Counted from the first letter of the stretch, positions 1-7,942 are shown. The stretch is 64,000 nt of DNA from Candidatus Pseudomonas phytovorans (GCA_029202525.1 CP119325.1:757001-821000); one strand, 5' to 3'. The notes: generated by a model not told the origin, from the letters alone. Numbers and translations: made by a program.

Positions 1-458
1 CCTTCCTGATGATCCAGCTGCACAGCGTGCAGAAGCTGTTCCTGGTGGTCAGCGTGGCACCGCTGGGGCTGATCGGCGTAGTGCTGGCGCTGGTGCCCAC
101 GGGCACGCCGATGGGCTTTGTGGCGATCCTCGGCATCCTGGCGCTGGCGGGCATCATCATTCGCAACTCGGTGATCCTGGTGACCCAGATCGACGAGTTC
201 GAGGCCCAGGGCTTCTCGCCCTGGGACGCCGTGGTGGAGGCCACCAACCACCGGCGGCGGCCGATTCTGCTGACTGCAGCTGCGGCGAGCCTGGGCATGA
301 TCCCGATTGCCCGTGAGGTGTTCTGGGGGCCGATGGCCTACGCCATGATTGGCGGGATCATTGTGGCGACCTTGCTGACGCTGCTGTTCCTGCCGGCTTT
401 GTATGTGGCCTGGTACAAAATCCGCGAGCCTGAAAGCTCTACCAAAACCCAACACTGA
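1..458 (+). CDS. RND efflux transporter, C-terminal fragment (5' end outside window)
   Basis: This is the last ~150 residues of an inner-membrane RND pump; the reading frame is open at the window edge, so the true start lies upstream. The visible part is the end of the second transmembrane bundle: hydrophobic helices, the segment NSVILVTQIDEFEAQG typical of the helix-11 region of AcrB/MexB-type pumps, then RRRPILLTAAAASLGMIP and a last helix ending LFLPALYVAWYKI. These match the hydrophobe/amphiphile RND family, which exports drugs or solvents with a membrane-fusion protein and an outer-membrane channel. The substrate cannot be told from this fragment. A REP pair follows the stop codon directly. 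Confidence 0.9.
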   Translation, partial: FLMIQLHSVQKLFLVVSVAPLGLIGVVLALVPTGTPMGFVAILGILALAGIIIRNSVILVTQIDEFEAQGFSPWDAVVEATNHRRRPILLTAAAASLGMIPIAREVFWGPMAYAMIGGIIVATLLTLLFLPALYVAWYKIREPESSTKTQH

Positions 459-459
459 A

Positions 460-538
460 CCCTGTGGGAGCGGGCGTGCCCGCGAATGCGATGGTGAATT
501 CACTGCCGCATTCGCGGGCACGCCCGCTCCCACAGAGG
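460..538. repeat. REP pair (BIME), outward architecture
   Basis: Two inverted copies of the putida-type REP core. The first reads cctgtgggagcgggcgtgcc and the second, its reverse complement, cgggcacgcccgctcccaca, separated by about 20 bases. It lies directly after the RND stop codon and could fold into a large cruciform or 3' hairpin. Confidence 0.85.
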
Positions 539-562
539 CATGTTGTCGCCTTCAAAATCGTC

Positions 563-617
563 TTTAAATTTTGGTTATATAAACATTCTTAAACAGTATT
601 TTTAAGAATAACCCCGC
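563..617 (+). promoter_or_regulatory. AT-rich promoter region of oscA/sulfate operon
   Basis: Between the REP and oscA is an AT-rich stretch with TTTAAATTTTGGTTAT (563-578), a perfect dyad ATTCTTAAA/TTTAAGAAT (585-593 and 601-609, 7-base loop), and TTTAAGAATAACCCC (601-615). Near-copies of the first and last motifs precede the hydrolase at 7361, and the last also precedes tonB at 5125. A LysR-type activator such as CysB is the natural candidate, but this is inference. Confidence 0.45.
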
Positions 618-695
618 ATCACTATTATTGCCCTCAAGCCAGGCGCAAATCCCCTTCAAACCTCTGCCCGGCACCTCACTCCAAGGAGAACGAGC

Positions 696-878
696 ATGAG
701 TGCATCTCTGCGTAGCATCGACGGTCAGGACGAAGCCACCATTCTGCGTGAAATCCAGAGCGCCCTGCGCGACCTGCGTTTCGGTGCGGTGGAGATCACT
801 GTGCACAACGCTCAGGTCGTACAGATCGAGCGCAAGGAGAAGTTCCGCCTGCAACAGCCTGGCAACAAGCCCGGCTGA
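696..878 (+). CDS. oscA: Sulfur-starvation response protein OscA (DUF2292 family)
   Basis: A 60-residue acidic/basic small protein with the core IQSALRDLRFGAVEITVHNAQVVQIERKEKFR, which is the DUF2292/YezD fold seen in OscA. In Pseudomonas OscA is linked to growth on organosulfur compounds and to the response to low sulfate or chromate; its biochemical role is unknown. An aaggag ribosome site lies just before the ATG. It is followed 50 bases later by the sulfate-binding protein gene in the same direction, so it is probably the first gene of the sbp-cysTWA transcript. The AT-rich dyad upstream fits sulfur-starvation control. Confidence 0.85.
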   Translation: MSASLRSIDGQDEATILREIQSALRDLRFGAVEITVHNAQVVQIERKEKFRLQQPGNKPG

Positions 879-928
879 TCTGCGCCCCAACCTCCAAAAC
901 TAGAAAAATGCCAATCGGGAGCTTCACC

Positions 929-1936
929 ATGTCCATCCGCCGTTATGCGCTCGCCGCCCTGGCCAGTGCTGTTTTTGCCGGTTCCGCCATCGCCAAGGAC
1001 TACGAACTGCTGAACGTGTCCTACGACCCGACCCGTGAGCTGTACCAACAGTACAACGCCGAATTCATCAAGCACTGGCAGCAGTCCCACCCGGATGACA
1101 AGGTGAAGATCCAGCAATCCCACGGTGGCTCGGGCAAGCAGGGCCGTGCGGTGATCGACGGCCTGCGCGCCGACGTGGTGACCCTGGCCCTGGCCGGCGA
1201 CATCGATGAAATCGCCAAGCTCGGCAAGACCCTGCCGGACAACTGGCAGACCCGCCTGCCGGACGCCAGCACCCCGTACACCTCGACCATCGTGTTCCTG
1301 GTGCGCAAGGGCAACCCGAAAGGCATCAAGGACTGGGGCGACCTGATCAAGAAAGACGTGTCGGTCATCACCCCTAACCCGAAAACCTCCGGCGGCGCCC
1401 GCTGGAACTTCCTGGCAGCCTGGGCCTATGGCCTGAAGACCGGCGGTAGCGAAGACAAGGCCAAGGCCTACGTACAGGAGCTGTTCAAGCACGTACCGGT
1501 GCTGGATACCGGCGCCCGTGGCTCGACCATCACCTTCGTCAACAACGGCCAGGGCGACGTACTGCTGGCCTGGGAAAACGAAGCCTTCCTGGCACTGAAA
1601 GAAGACGGTGGCGCTGACAAGTTCGACATCGTCGTGCCGTCGCTGTCGATCCTGGCCGAACCGCCAGTGGCGGTGGTGGACAAGAACGCCGAGAAGAAGG
1701 GCAATACCGAAATTGCCACTGAATACCTCAAGCACCTGTACAGCCCGGCCGGGCAGAAGATTGCCGCCGAGAACTTCTACCGCCCGCGTGACGCGAAGGT
1801 GGCTGCAGAATTTGACAAGCAATTCCCGAAACTGGACCTGGTGACTATCGACAAGGACTTTGGTGGCTGGAAGACTGCACAACCGAAATTCTTCAATGAC
1901 GGCGGTGTGTTCGACCAGATTTACCAGGCACAGTAA
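929..1936 (+). CDS. sbp: Periplasmic sulfate-binding protein
   Basis: 335-residue solute-binding protein of the Sbp/CysP family that delivers sulfate or thiosulfate to CysTWA. An N-terminal signal peptide ends near AIA-KDYELL (about residue 22). The mature part begins LLNVSYDPTRELYQQYNAEF, a family hallmark, and includes the SHGGSGKQ loop and NPKTSGGARW segment that contact the anion in this family. The ATG at 929 is preferred over an upstream in-frame ATG at 908 because it starts the signal peptide directly. It is followed by a 20-bp perfect palindrome and cysT. Sulfate versus thiosulfate preference is not decidable here. Confidence 0.95.
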   Translation: MSIRRYALAALASAVFAGSAIAKDYELLNVSYDPTRELYQQYNAEFIKHWQQSHPDDKVKIQQSHGGSGKQGRAVIDGLRADVVTLALAGDIDEIAKLGKTLPDNWQTRLPDASTPYTSTIVFLVRKGNPKGIKDWGDLIKKDVSVITPNPKTSGGARWNFLAAWAYGLKTGGSEDKAKAYVQELFKHVPVLDTGARGSTITFVNNGQGDVLLAWENEAFLALKEDGGADKFDIVVPSLSILAEPPVAVVDKNAEKKGNTEIATEYLKHLYSPAGQKIAAENFYRPRDAKVAAEFDKQFPKLDLVTIDKDFGGWKTAQPKFFNDGGVFDQIYQAQ

Positions 1937-1984
1937 TTTCAGCCGTGCCCGGCTAGGAGCAACACCCTTTAGTAGCCTGCACCG

Positions 1985-2004
1985 GCCCGGGATCGATCCC
2001 GGGC
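1985..2004 (+). promoter_or_regulatory. 20-bp perfect palindrome between sbp and cysT
   Basis: GCCCGGGATCGATCCCGGGC is a perfect inverted repeat in the 93-base sbp-cysT gap. It has no T-run, so it is more likely an intercistronic mRNA hairpin that protects the sbp message than a full terminator. Binding-protein genes are often expressed above their permease genes in this way. Confidence 0.6.
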
Positions 2005-2029
2005 TTCGTGCGTTCAACCAGGGATATTT

Positions 2030-2848
2030 ATGTCACGTCGCATTTCCCCCGTCATACCCGGCTTCGGGCTGACGCTGGGCTACACCTTGGTGTACCTCAG
2101 CCTGATCGTGCTGATACCGCTGGCGGCCATGTTCATTCATGCCTCCCAGCTCACCTTCGAGCAGTTCTGGAACATCATCAGTGCGCCGCGGGTGATCGCC
2201 GCGCTCAAGCTGAGTTTCGGCACCGCCCTGTTCGCCGCCATCATCAACGGTGTGATCGGTACACTGCTGGCCTGGGTGCTGGTGCGCTACACCTTCCCCG
2301 GGCGCAAGATCATCGACGCGATGATCGACCTGCCATTCGCCCTGCCCACCGCCGTTGCCGGTATCGCCCTGACCGCCTTGTACGCGCCTGCGGGCTGGGT
2401 CGGCCAGTTCGCCACCGACCTGGGCTTCAAGATCGCCTATACCCCGCTGGGCATCACCCTGGCACTGACCTTCGTCACCCTGCCGTTTGTGGTGCGCACG
2501 GTGCAGCCGGTACTGGCCGACATCCCGCGTGAAGTGGAAGAGGCCGCTGCCTGCCTGGGCGCCAAACCGCTGCAGGTGTTCCGCCACATCCTGGCGCCGG
2601 CCCTGCTGCCGGCCTGGCTCACCGGCTTTGCCCTGGCCTTCGCGCGTGGCGTGGGTGAGTATGGTTCGGTGATCTTCATTGCCGGCAACATGCCGATGAA
2701 GACCGAGATCCTGCCGTTGCTGATCATGGTCAAGCTCGACCAGTACGACTACACCGGCGCGACCGCCATCGGCGTGCTGATGCTGGTGGTTTCCTTCATC
2801 CTGCTGCTGCTGATCAACTTGCTGCAGCGCCGCATCGAAACCCCTTGA
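2030..2848 (+). CDS. cysT: Sulfate/thiosulfate ABC transporter permease CysT
   Basis: 272-residue inner-membrane permease with about six hydrophobic helices and the EAA-loop region REVEEAAACLGAKPLQVFRH that docks on the ATPase. With CysW it forms the heterodimeric channel for sulfate. The GEYGSVIFIAGNMP segment near the C-terminus is typical of CysT (CysU). It ends 11 bases before cysW, with the ribosome site of cysW directly after its stop codon, so the two are cotranscribed and probably translationally linked. Confidence 0.95.
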   Translation: MSRRISPVIPGFGLTLGYTLVYLSLIVLIPLAAMFIHASQLTFEQFWNIISAPRVIAALKLSFGTALFAAIINGVIGTLLAWVLVRYTFPGRKIIDAMIDLPFALPTAVAGIALTALYAPAGWVGQFATDLGFKIAYTPLGITLALTFVTLPFVVRTVQPVLADIPREVEEAAACLGAKPLQVFRHILAPALLPAWLTGFALAFARGVGEYGSVIFIAGNMPMKTEILPLLIMVKLDQYDYTGATAIGVLMLVVSFILLLLINLLQRRIETP

Positions 2849-2859
2849 AGGAGGCCGGC

Positions 2860-3732
2860 ATGTCCAGTTCATCCCTGAGTGCAACCGCCGCCGCCAACGC
2901 TGCCCGCCGTGGCAGCGCCACTTCGCGGCGTATCCTGATCGGCCTTGGCTGGCTGGTGTTCGCGCTGTTCTTGCTGCTGCCGCTGGTGATCGTGGTATCG
3001 CAGGCGCTGAAGAATGGTTTTGGCACCTTCTTCGAGGCGATCTTCGAGCCCGATGCCTTGTCGGCGCTGAAGCTGACCCTGCTCGCCGTGGCCATCTCGG
3101 TGCCGCTGAACCTGGTGTTCGGCGTCAGCGCCGCCTGGTGCGTGAGCAAGTACACCTTCCGCGGCAAAAGTATCCTGGTCACCCTGATCGACCTGCCGTT
3201 TTCGGTGTCGCCGGTCATTGCCGGCCTGGTCTACGTGCTGATGTTCGGCGCACAAGGCTTTTTCGGCCCCTGGCTGCAGGACCACGACATCCAGATTGTC
3301 TTTGCCCTGCCGGGCATTGTCCTGGCGACCATTTTTGTCACCGTGCCGTTCGTGGCCCGCGAGCTGATCCCGCTGATGCAGGAGCAGGGCACGCAAGAAG
3401 AGGAGGCCGCGCGCCTGCTCGGTGCCAATGGCTGGCAGATGTTCTGGCACGTGACCTTGCCCAACATCAAATGGGGCCTGATCTATGGCGTGGTGCTGTG
3501 TACTGCACGGGCCATGGGCGAGTTTGGCGCGGTGTCGGTGGTGTCGGGCCACATTCGTGGCGTGACCAACACCTTGCCGCTGCATGTAGAGATCCTCTAC
3601 AACGAATACAACCACGTCGCGGCCTTCAGCGTGGCCAGCCTGTTGCTGATCCTGGCGCTCTTCATCCTGCTGCTCAAGCAGTGGAGCGAGAACCGTATTA
3701 ACCGCCTGCGCCACAGCGCCGCGGAGGAATGA
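2860..3732 (+). CDS. cysW: Sulfate/thiosulfate ABC transporter permease CysW
   Basis: 290-residue permease, partner of CysT. It has about six helices and the cytoplasmic EAA-type loop QEEEAARLLGANGWQMFWH, followed by RAMGEFGAVSVVSGHIRG, a CysW hallmark. The start at 2860 is chosen because gaagga(g)g sits 6-10 bases upstream; a further in-frame start at 2845 would overlap the cysT stop. It ends three bases before the cysA ATG. Confidence 0.95.
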   Translation: MSSSSLSATAAANAARRGSATSRRILIGLGWLVFALFLLLPLVIVVSQALKNGFGTFFEAIFEPDALSALKLTLLAVAISVPLNLVFGVSAAWCVSKYTFRGKSILVTLIDLPFSVSPVIAGLVYVLMFGAQGFFGPWLQDHDIQIVFALPGIVLATIFVTVPFVARELIPLMQEQGTQEEEAARLLGANGWQMFWHVTLPNIKWGLIYGVVLCTARAMGEFGAVSVVSGHIRGVTNTLPLHVEILYNEYNHVAAFSVASLLLILALFILLLKQWSENRINRLRHSAAEE

Positions 3733-3735
3733 TTC

Positions 3736-4725
3736 ATGTCGATCGAAGTTCGTAATGTCAGCAAGCGCTTCAACAGCTTCCAGGCCCTGAACGCTATCAA
3801 CCTGGATATCCACAGCGGTGAGCTGGTGGCCCTGCTGGGCCCGTCCGGCTGCGGCAAGACCACCTTGCTGCGGATCATCGCCGGCCTGGAAACGCCGGAT
3901 GATGGCAGCATCGTGTTCCATGGCGAAGATGTGTCCGGCCACGACGTGCGTGACCGCAACGTCGGTTTCGTGTTCCAGCACTACGCGCTGTTTCGCCACA
4001 TGAGCGTGTTCGACAACGTCGCCTTTGGCCTGCGCATGAAGCCCAAGGGCGAGCGCCCGAGCGAGAGCAAGATTGCCGAAAAGGTGCATGAGCTGCTGAA
4101 CATGGTGCAGCTGGACTGGCTGTCCGACCGCTACCCGGAGCAGCTGTCTGGTGGCCAGCGCCAACGTATTGCCCTGGCCCGCGCCTTGGCAGTGGAGCCG
4201 AAGGTGCTGCTGCTGGACGAGCCGTTCGGTGCGCTGGACGCCAAGGTGCGTAAAGAACTGCGCCGCTGGCTGGCACGGTTGCACGAGGACATCAACCTGA
4301 CCTCGGTGTTCGTTACCCACGATCAGGAAGAGGCCATGGAAGTGGCGGACCGCATCGTGGTGATGAACAAGGGCGTGATCGAACAGATCGGCTCGCCGGG
4401 CGAGGTGTACGAGCAGCCGGCCAACGATTTTGTTTACCACTTCCTGGGCGATTCCAACCGCCTGGCTTTGAGTGAAGGCCATCATGTGCTGTTCCGCCCG
4501 CACGAGGTGTCACTGTCGCGGCATGAAACCGAAGGGCACCATGCGGCCGAGGTGCGTGATATTCGGCCATTGGGTGCGACCACGCGGGTAACGTTGAAGG
4601 TGGAAGGGCAGAGCGAGCTGATCGAGGCCGAGGTGGTCAAGGACCATGACAGCCTGACCGGTTTGGCGCGGGGCGAGACGCTGTTCTTCCGGCCGAAGGT
4701 TTGGCAGAAGGTGGCGGATATCTAA
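3736..4725 (+). CDS. cysA: Sulfate/thiosulfate ABC transporter ATPase CysA
   Basis: 329-residue ATP-binding subunit that powers CysTW. Walker A is GPSGCGKTT (residues 35-43), the Q-loop reads VFQHYALF, the signature is LSGGQRQR, Walker B is LLLDEPFGALD and the H-loop is VFVTHDQEEA. A C-terminal TOBE-like extension (from about residue 245) with HVLFRPHEVSLSR follows, as in CysA. It is the last gene of the operon and is followed by an intrinsic terminator. Confidence 0.95.
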   Translation: MSIEVRNVSKRFNSFQALNAINLDIHSGELVALLGPSGCGKTTLLRIIAGLETPDDGSIVFHGEDVSGHDVRDRNVGFVFQHYALFRHMSVFDNVAFGLRMKPKGERPSESKIAEKVHELLNMVQLDWLSDRYPEQLSGGQRQRIALARALAVEPKVLLLDEPFGALDAKVRKELRRWLARLHEDINLTSVFVTHDQEEAMEVADRIVVMNKGVIEQIGSPGEVYEQPANDFVYHFLGDSNRLALSEGHHVLFRPHEVSLSRHETEGHHAAEVRDIRPLGATTRVTLKVEGQSELIEAEVVKDHDSLTGLARGETLFFRPKVWQKVADI

Positions 4726-4743
4726 GCCGCCCTTGATGATGAA

Positions 4744-4772
4744 AAGCCCGGGGTTGGTCCCGGGTTTTTTTA
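4744..4772 (+). terminator. Intrinsic terminator of the sulfate operon
   Basis: The stem AGCCCGGG / CCCGGGTT with a short GTTGGT-type loop is followed by a run of seven T residues, just after the cysA stop codon. This is a textbook rho-independent terminator. Confidence 0.9.
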
Positions 4773-4782
4773 TGCCTGTGAA

Positions 4783-4916
4783 ATTGCCGGGGCTGCTTTG
4801 CAGCCCATCGCCGGCAAGCCAGCTCCCACATGGATCGCTTTGACTGCGGGCCATGTGCAGTACCTGTGGGAGCTGGCTTGCCTGCGATCGAGGGCGCAGC
4901 CCTCGCGGCAATTTCA
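4783..4916. repeat. REP-like inverted pair, gctggcttgcc variant
   Basis: A variant REP pair. The left arm carries ccatcgccggcaagccagct and the right arm the inverse, cctgtgggagctggcttgcc. The outer flanks gaaattgccg / cggcaatttc are also inverted. It differs from the common cgggc core elsewhere in the window and matches the element at 52979-53088. With the terminator and promoter it fills the 399-base gap before tonB. Confidence 0.8.
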
Positions 4917-5009
4917 TGCCTTGCGCGAATATTTTGCATGCCCACAATGCATCGCCTTTACCCCTGACAGCTGCAGCCCGCGCAATCCGTGGTTTTCACG
5001 CTACCCTTC

Positions 5010-5071
5010 AAAAATGTTATTCAATTAAGTTCTAACTATAATTTCAAACATTACTTTAAGAGATAAGCCCC
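5010..5071 (+). promoter_or_regulatory. AT-rich upstream region of tonB-exbBD
   Basis: An AT-rich block ends in TTTAAGAGATAAGCCCC (5055-5071). This resembles TTTAAGAATAACCCC before oscA and TTTACGAATATAACTCCCC before the hydrolase at 7361. No clear Fur box could be recognised, although iron control is usual for tonB operons. Confidence 0.35.
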
Positions 5072-5124
5072 TGCCCCCGATGATTCAGCCACACACCTGA
5101 ATCGAGACCCCAGGAGTTTGATCA

Positions 5125-5925
5125 ATGGGTAATGTCCAGTCGGCCGTCAGGGCCTACGACCAGCCATGGCGCCCGGCCCCGGGTGACCTGGTCGAGCTTG
5201 GACGCACGCTTCGCCTGCCGCTTGGCCAGCTGCGCCTGCAACGCACGCCCGTCAGCGGGCTCAAGCGCCGCGACAAGCTGGTGTTGGGCCTCTTGGTGCT
5301 GGCACTGCATGGCGCAGCAGCGTACTGGGTGAGCCAGGCGCCAACGCCAGAATTGCCGGTAGTGCCACCACAGGTACCGCCCATGACCATCGAGTTCGCA
5401 GCGCCCGCACCGCCTGTGGTCGAGCCGCCACCGCCAGCGCCGGCGCCGCCTGTGGTCGAGCCACCGCCGCCGCCACCGGTCGTCGATGAACTGGCCGCCA
5501 AGCCCAAACCCAAGCCAAAGCCCGTGCCCAAGCCGGTGGTCAAGCAAGCGCCAAAGCCACAGCCCAAACCGGTCGAAGCACCACCGCCAGCGCCGGTGGC
5601 CGCCCCGGCGCCGCCCGCGCCAGCTCCACCCGCGCCGGCCCCGATAACCCCGGCATCGGCCAACGCCGCGTACCTGAAGAACCCGGCGCCGGAGTACCCG
5701 CAAATGGCGCAGCGCCGTGGCTGGGAAGGCACCGTGCTGTTGCGCGTGGAAGTGCTGCCCAGCGGCAAGCCCGGGCAGATCCAGATCCAGAAAGGCAGCG
5801 GTCGCGATGCCTTGGATGCCGCCGCGCTGGCCGCAGTAAAGCGCTGGAGCTTCGTACCCGCCAAGCAGGGCGACGTGGCCCAGACCGGCTGGGTCAGCGT
5901 GCCGATCGATTTCAAGCTTCGCTAA
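5125..5925 (+). CDS. tonB: TonB energy-transducing protein
   Basis: 266 residues. A cytoplasmic N-terminal extension of about 50 residues precedes a single membrane anchor (residues 52-70). A long Pro/Lys-rich periplasmic spacer follows (about 75-175), with two tandem VVEPPPP units and a KPKPKPKPVPKP stretch. The C-terminal TonB domain runs from YLKNPAPEYPQMAQRRGWEG to the end. TonB couples the ExbB/ExbD proton motor to outer-membrane receptors. The extended N-terminus is known in Pseudomonas TonB proteins. It leads a tonB-exbB-exbD operon with a caggag ribosome site. Its position between sulfate uptake and other sulfur genes may indicate a dedicated role. Confidence 0.93.
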   Translation: MGNVQSAVRAYDQPWRPAPGDLVELGRTLRLPLGQLRLQRTPVSGLKRRDKLVLGLLVLALHGAAAYWVSQAPTPELPVVPPQVPPMTIEFAAPAPPVVEPPPPAPAPPVVEPPPPPPVVDELAAKPKPKPKPVPKPVVKQAPKPQPKPVEAPPPAPVAAPAPPAPAPPAPAPITPASANAAYLKNPAPEYPQMAQRRGWEGTVLLRVEVLPSGKPGQIQIQKGSGRDALDAAALAAVKRWSFVPAKQGDVAQTGWVSVPIDFKLR

Positions 5926-5955
5926 CTATTTCGCAGAACACAGGAAGACACCATC

Positions 5956-6675
5956 ATGAGCCTGCTGGCATCCCCCCTCGAATCCGTTGAAAGCGCAGTC
6001 ATCTGGCTGCTGGTCGGTTTCTCTGTCGTCACCTGGGGCCTGGCCCTGGTCAAGGTTGCGCAGTTCGTGCGGCTGAAAAACCAGGACAAGCGCTTCCACC
6101 AGCAGTTCTGGGCAGCCTCCAGCCTGGACTCGGCTGCAGAAATCAGCCATGAGCTGCCCGGCCCGGCTGCCCGCGTTGCCCAGTCCGGCTACGCCGCGAT
6201 TGCCGTTGGCGATACTCAGGCCAATGACCTGAGCCACGCCATCAACCACCAGGACCGCCTGGAGCGCGCCCTGCGCCAGCAGATCGTGCGTGAGCGTCGC
6301 TCGCTGGAAACCGGCCTGGCAGTGGTCGCCAGTATCGGCAGCACCTCGCCCTTCATCGGCCTGTTCGGCACGGTATGGGGCATCATGGAAGCACTCAAGG
6401 GTATCAGCGCGGCCGGCTCCGCCAGCCTGGAAACCGTGGCCGGGCCGATTGGTGCAGCACTGGTGGCCACTGGCGTAGGTATCGCCGTCGCGGTGCCGGC
6501 AGTGCTGGTCTACAACTACTTCCTGCGCCGCCTCAAGCTGACCGCTGCCGACCTCGATGACTTCGCCCACGACTTCTACAGCCTGGCGCAGAAGAGTGCC
6601 TTCCGCGTGCTGGTTCACCCTGCTGTGCAAAAAGCCCAGGCGGGTTTCACCCAGCCGGTGAAGGAGGCGTCCTGA
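5956..6675 (+). CDS. exbB: TonB-system motor protein ExbB (MotA/TolQ/ExbB family)
   Basis: 239-residue inner-membrane protein. The first helix lies near residues 12-35 (VIWLLVGFSVVTWGLALVKV). The conserved double-helix block includes ASIGSTSPFIGLFGTVWGIMEAL and a third helix around GAALVATGVGIAVAVPAVLVYNY. The family forms the pentameric stator around ExbD that uses proton flow to energise TonB. It follows tonB by 30 bases and sits one base before exbD, so the three are one operon. It lacks the long N-terminal extension seen in some ExbB1 proteins. Confidence 0.93.
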   Translation: MSLLASPLESVESAVIWLLVGFSVVTWGLALVKVAQFVRLKNQDKRFHQQFWAASSLDSAAEISHELPGPAARVAQSGYAAIAVGDTQANDLSHAINHQDRLERALRQQIVRERRSLETGLAVVASIGSTSPFIGLFGTVWGIMEALKGISAAGSASLETVAGPIGAALVATGVGIAVAVPAVLVYNYFLRRLKLTAADLDDFAHDFYSLAQKSAFRVLVHPAVQKAQAGFTQPVKEAS

Positions 6676-6676
6676 C

Positions 6677-7078
6677 ATGGCCTTTTCGACCCAGGATAGC
6701 GACGAAGTCCTCAGTGAAATCAACGTCACGCCCTTGGTAGACGTCATGCTGGTGCTGCTGGTGGTGTTCATCGTCACCGCGCCGCTGCTGACCAACGCCA
6801 TCCCCATCAACCTGCCCAAGACCGAGGCTGTGGCCCCGGTGGAGCAGAAGGACCCGCTGGTGGTCAGCATCGATGGCGAAGGCAAGCTGTTCATCAACAA
6901 GGACCAGATCCAGCCCGACCTGCTGGAAACCAACCTCAAGGCCGCCAAGACCAAGGACGCAGATGTGCGTGTGCAGTTGCAGGCCGATGACGGCGTGAAC
7001 TACGGCGAAGTGGCGCGGGCCATGGCAGCCATCGAACGTGCGGGGATCAGCAAGCTGGCGGTGATCACCGCGCGCTGA
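6677..7078 (+). CDS. exbD: TonB-system proton-channel protein ExbD
   Basis: 133 residues with one N-terminal membrane helix. It contains INVTPLVDVMLVLLVVFIVTAP, where the Asp in LVDVML is the conserved proton-binding residue of ExbD/TolR. The periplasmic part follows (DPLVVSIDGEGKLFINKDQI). The ATG is two bases after the exbB stop. It completes the tonB-exbB-exbD set; no receptor gene is adjacent. Confidence 0.93.
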   Translation: MAFSTQDSDEVLSEINVTPLVDVMLVLLVVFIVTAPLLTNAIPINLPKTEAVAPVEQKDPLVVSIDGEGKLFINKDQIQPDLLETNLKAAKTKDADVRVQLQADDGVNYGEVARAMAAIERAGISKLAVITAR

Positions 7079-7110
7079 TACCCGCCAACCCTCTTCAGGC
7101 AAGTGCTTAT

Positions 7111-7147
7111 GGGCCACATCTCTTGGCAGGGGTTGGCCCTTTTTTTG
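7111..7147 (+). terminator. Probable terminator after exbD
   Basis: GGGCCA and TGGCCC form a six-base stem with a long loop, followed at once by seven T residues. It lies 33 bases after the exbD stop codon. Confidence 0.6.
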
Positions 7148-7156
7148 TCTGCGCGA

Positions 7157-7252
7157 TCCCTGTGGGAGCGAGCGCGCCCGCGAACACCGGCAGAGCCGGT
7201 GCCATCCATCGCGTCGCCTGTTTCGCGGGCTCGCCCGCTCCCACAGGGATCG
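7157..7252. repeat. REP pair, outward architecture with CACCGG/CCGGTG centre
   Basis: The left arm is cctgtgggagcgagcgcgcc and the right arm cgggctcgcccgctcccaca. The centre carries aacaccggcagagccggtgc and ccatccatcgcgtcgcctg, which recurs in the elements at 9870, 16747 and 48442. Confidence 0.85.
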
Positions 7253-7260
7253 TGTCGATT

Positions 7261-7315
7261 TTTAAATTTGGTTATTAACAAATAGCTTCTTATTCCTTTA
7301 CGAATATAACTCCCC
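7261..7315 (+). promoter_or_regulatory. AT-rich promoter region of the 7361 hydrolase
   Basis: TTTAAATTTGGTTAT (7261-7275) and TTTACGAATATAACTCCCC (7297-7315) closely match motifs upstream of oscA, in the same order and at similar spacing. This suggests a common activator for the two transcripts. Confidence 0.45.
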
Positions 7316-7360
7316 CCCTATACTTGTCTCCAAGCACGCAAACTTACTGGAGGCGTCCCC

Positions 7361-7942
7361 ATGCGCAATGAGTCAATTCGTTACCTGATTGTGCCGGGCT
7401 GGCAAGGATCGCCAGACAACCATTGGCAGAGTCACTGGCAGCGCACCCTGCCCAACAGTGCCCGGGTCGAGCAGGATGACTGGCTGACCCCGCAACGGCA
7501 GGATTGGGTACAGGCGCTGGAGCGGGCAATTGCCGCCGAGCGCTCGCCCGTGATCCTGATTGCCCACAGCCTGGGCTGCATCACCGTCGCCCATTGGGCC
7601 GCGCAGGCCAGCCCGGCCTTGCGGCGGCGGGTGCGTGGTGCACTGCTGGTGGCACCGGCAGACGTCGAGCGGCCTACCTGCGCGCCGGCCTTGCGCAACT
7701 TCGCGCCGATCCCGAGCGGGGCGTTGCCGTTCCCCAGCCAGGTAGTCAGCTCGGACAACGACCCGGCCGTAAGCGTGCCGCGGGCGCTGTACCTGGCCCA
7801 GGCGTGGGGCGCCGAAGCGGGGTTGTTGAGCAATGCCGGGCACATCAACGTCAAGTCCGGCCATGAGCGCTGGGAACAAGGCTTCGCCTACTTGTATCGC
7901 TTGCAGAGCCGGGTAGAGCAGCGCGCACTGCGTCGCGCCTGA
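7361..7942 (+). CDS. RBBP9/YdeN-family alpha/beta hydrolase
   Basis: 193-residue small serine hydrolase. The start has a strong GGAGG ribosome site. It begins with the family signature IVPGWQGSPDNHW. A nucleophile elbow AHSLGC puts Ser70 as nucleophile, Asp132 or Asp134 is in SSDNDP, and His161 is in NAGHINVKSGHERW. Members of this family (formerly DUF1234) are serine hydrolases of poorly known substrate. It is followed 64 bases later by the degenerate AAA+ protein in the same direction, and its promoter resembles that of oscA, so an organosulfur-related role is possible but unproven. Confidence 0.85.
   Translation: MRNESIRYLIVPGWQGSPDNHWQSHWQRTLPNSARVEQDDWLTPQRQDWVQALERAIAAERSPVILIAHSLGCITVAHWAAQASPALRRRVRGALLVAPADVERPTCAPALRNFAPIPSGALPFPSQVVSSDNDPAVSVPRALYLAQAWGAEAGLLSNAGHINVKSGHERWEQGFAYLYRLQSRVEQRALRRA

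Noticed and set aside
2869..4503. A 544-codon minus-strand frame across cysW and cysA.
   Set aside because: It is antisense to two well-supported transporter genes and rich in His/Gln, typical of a shadow frame.
4798..5028. An open frame across the REP region and tonB upstream sequence.
   Set aside because: It lies over inverted REP repeats and the AT-rich promoter, has no ribosome site, and resembles no protein family.
5122..5703. A minus-strand frame through tonB rich in Arg, Gly and Trp.
   Set aside because: This is the shadow of the Pro/Lys-rich tonB coding sequence; the plus-strand frame has a TonB C-terminal domain and fits the operon.
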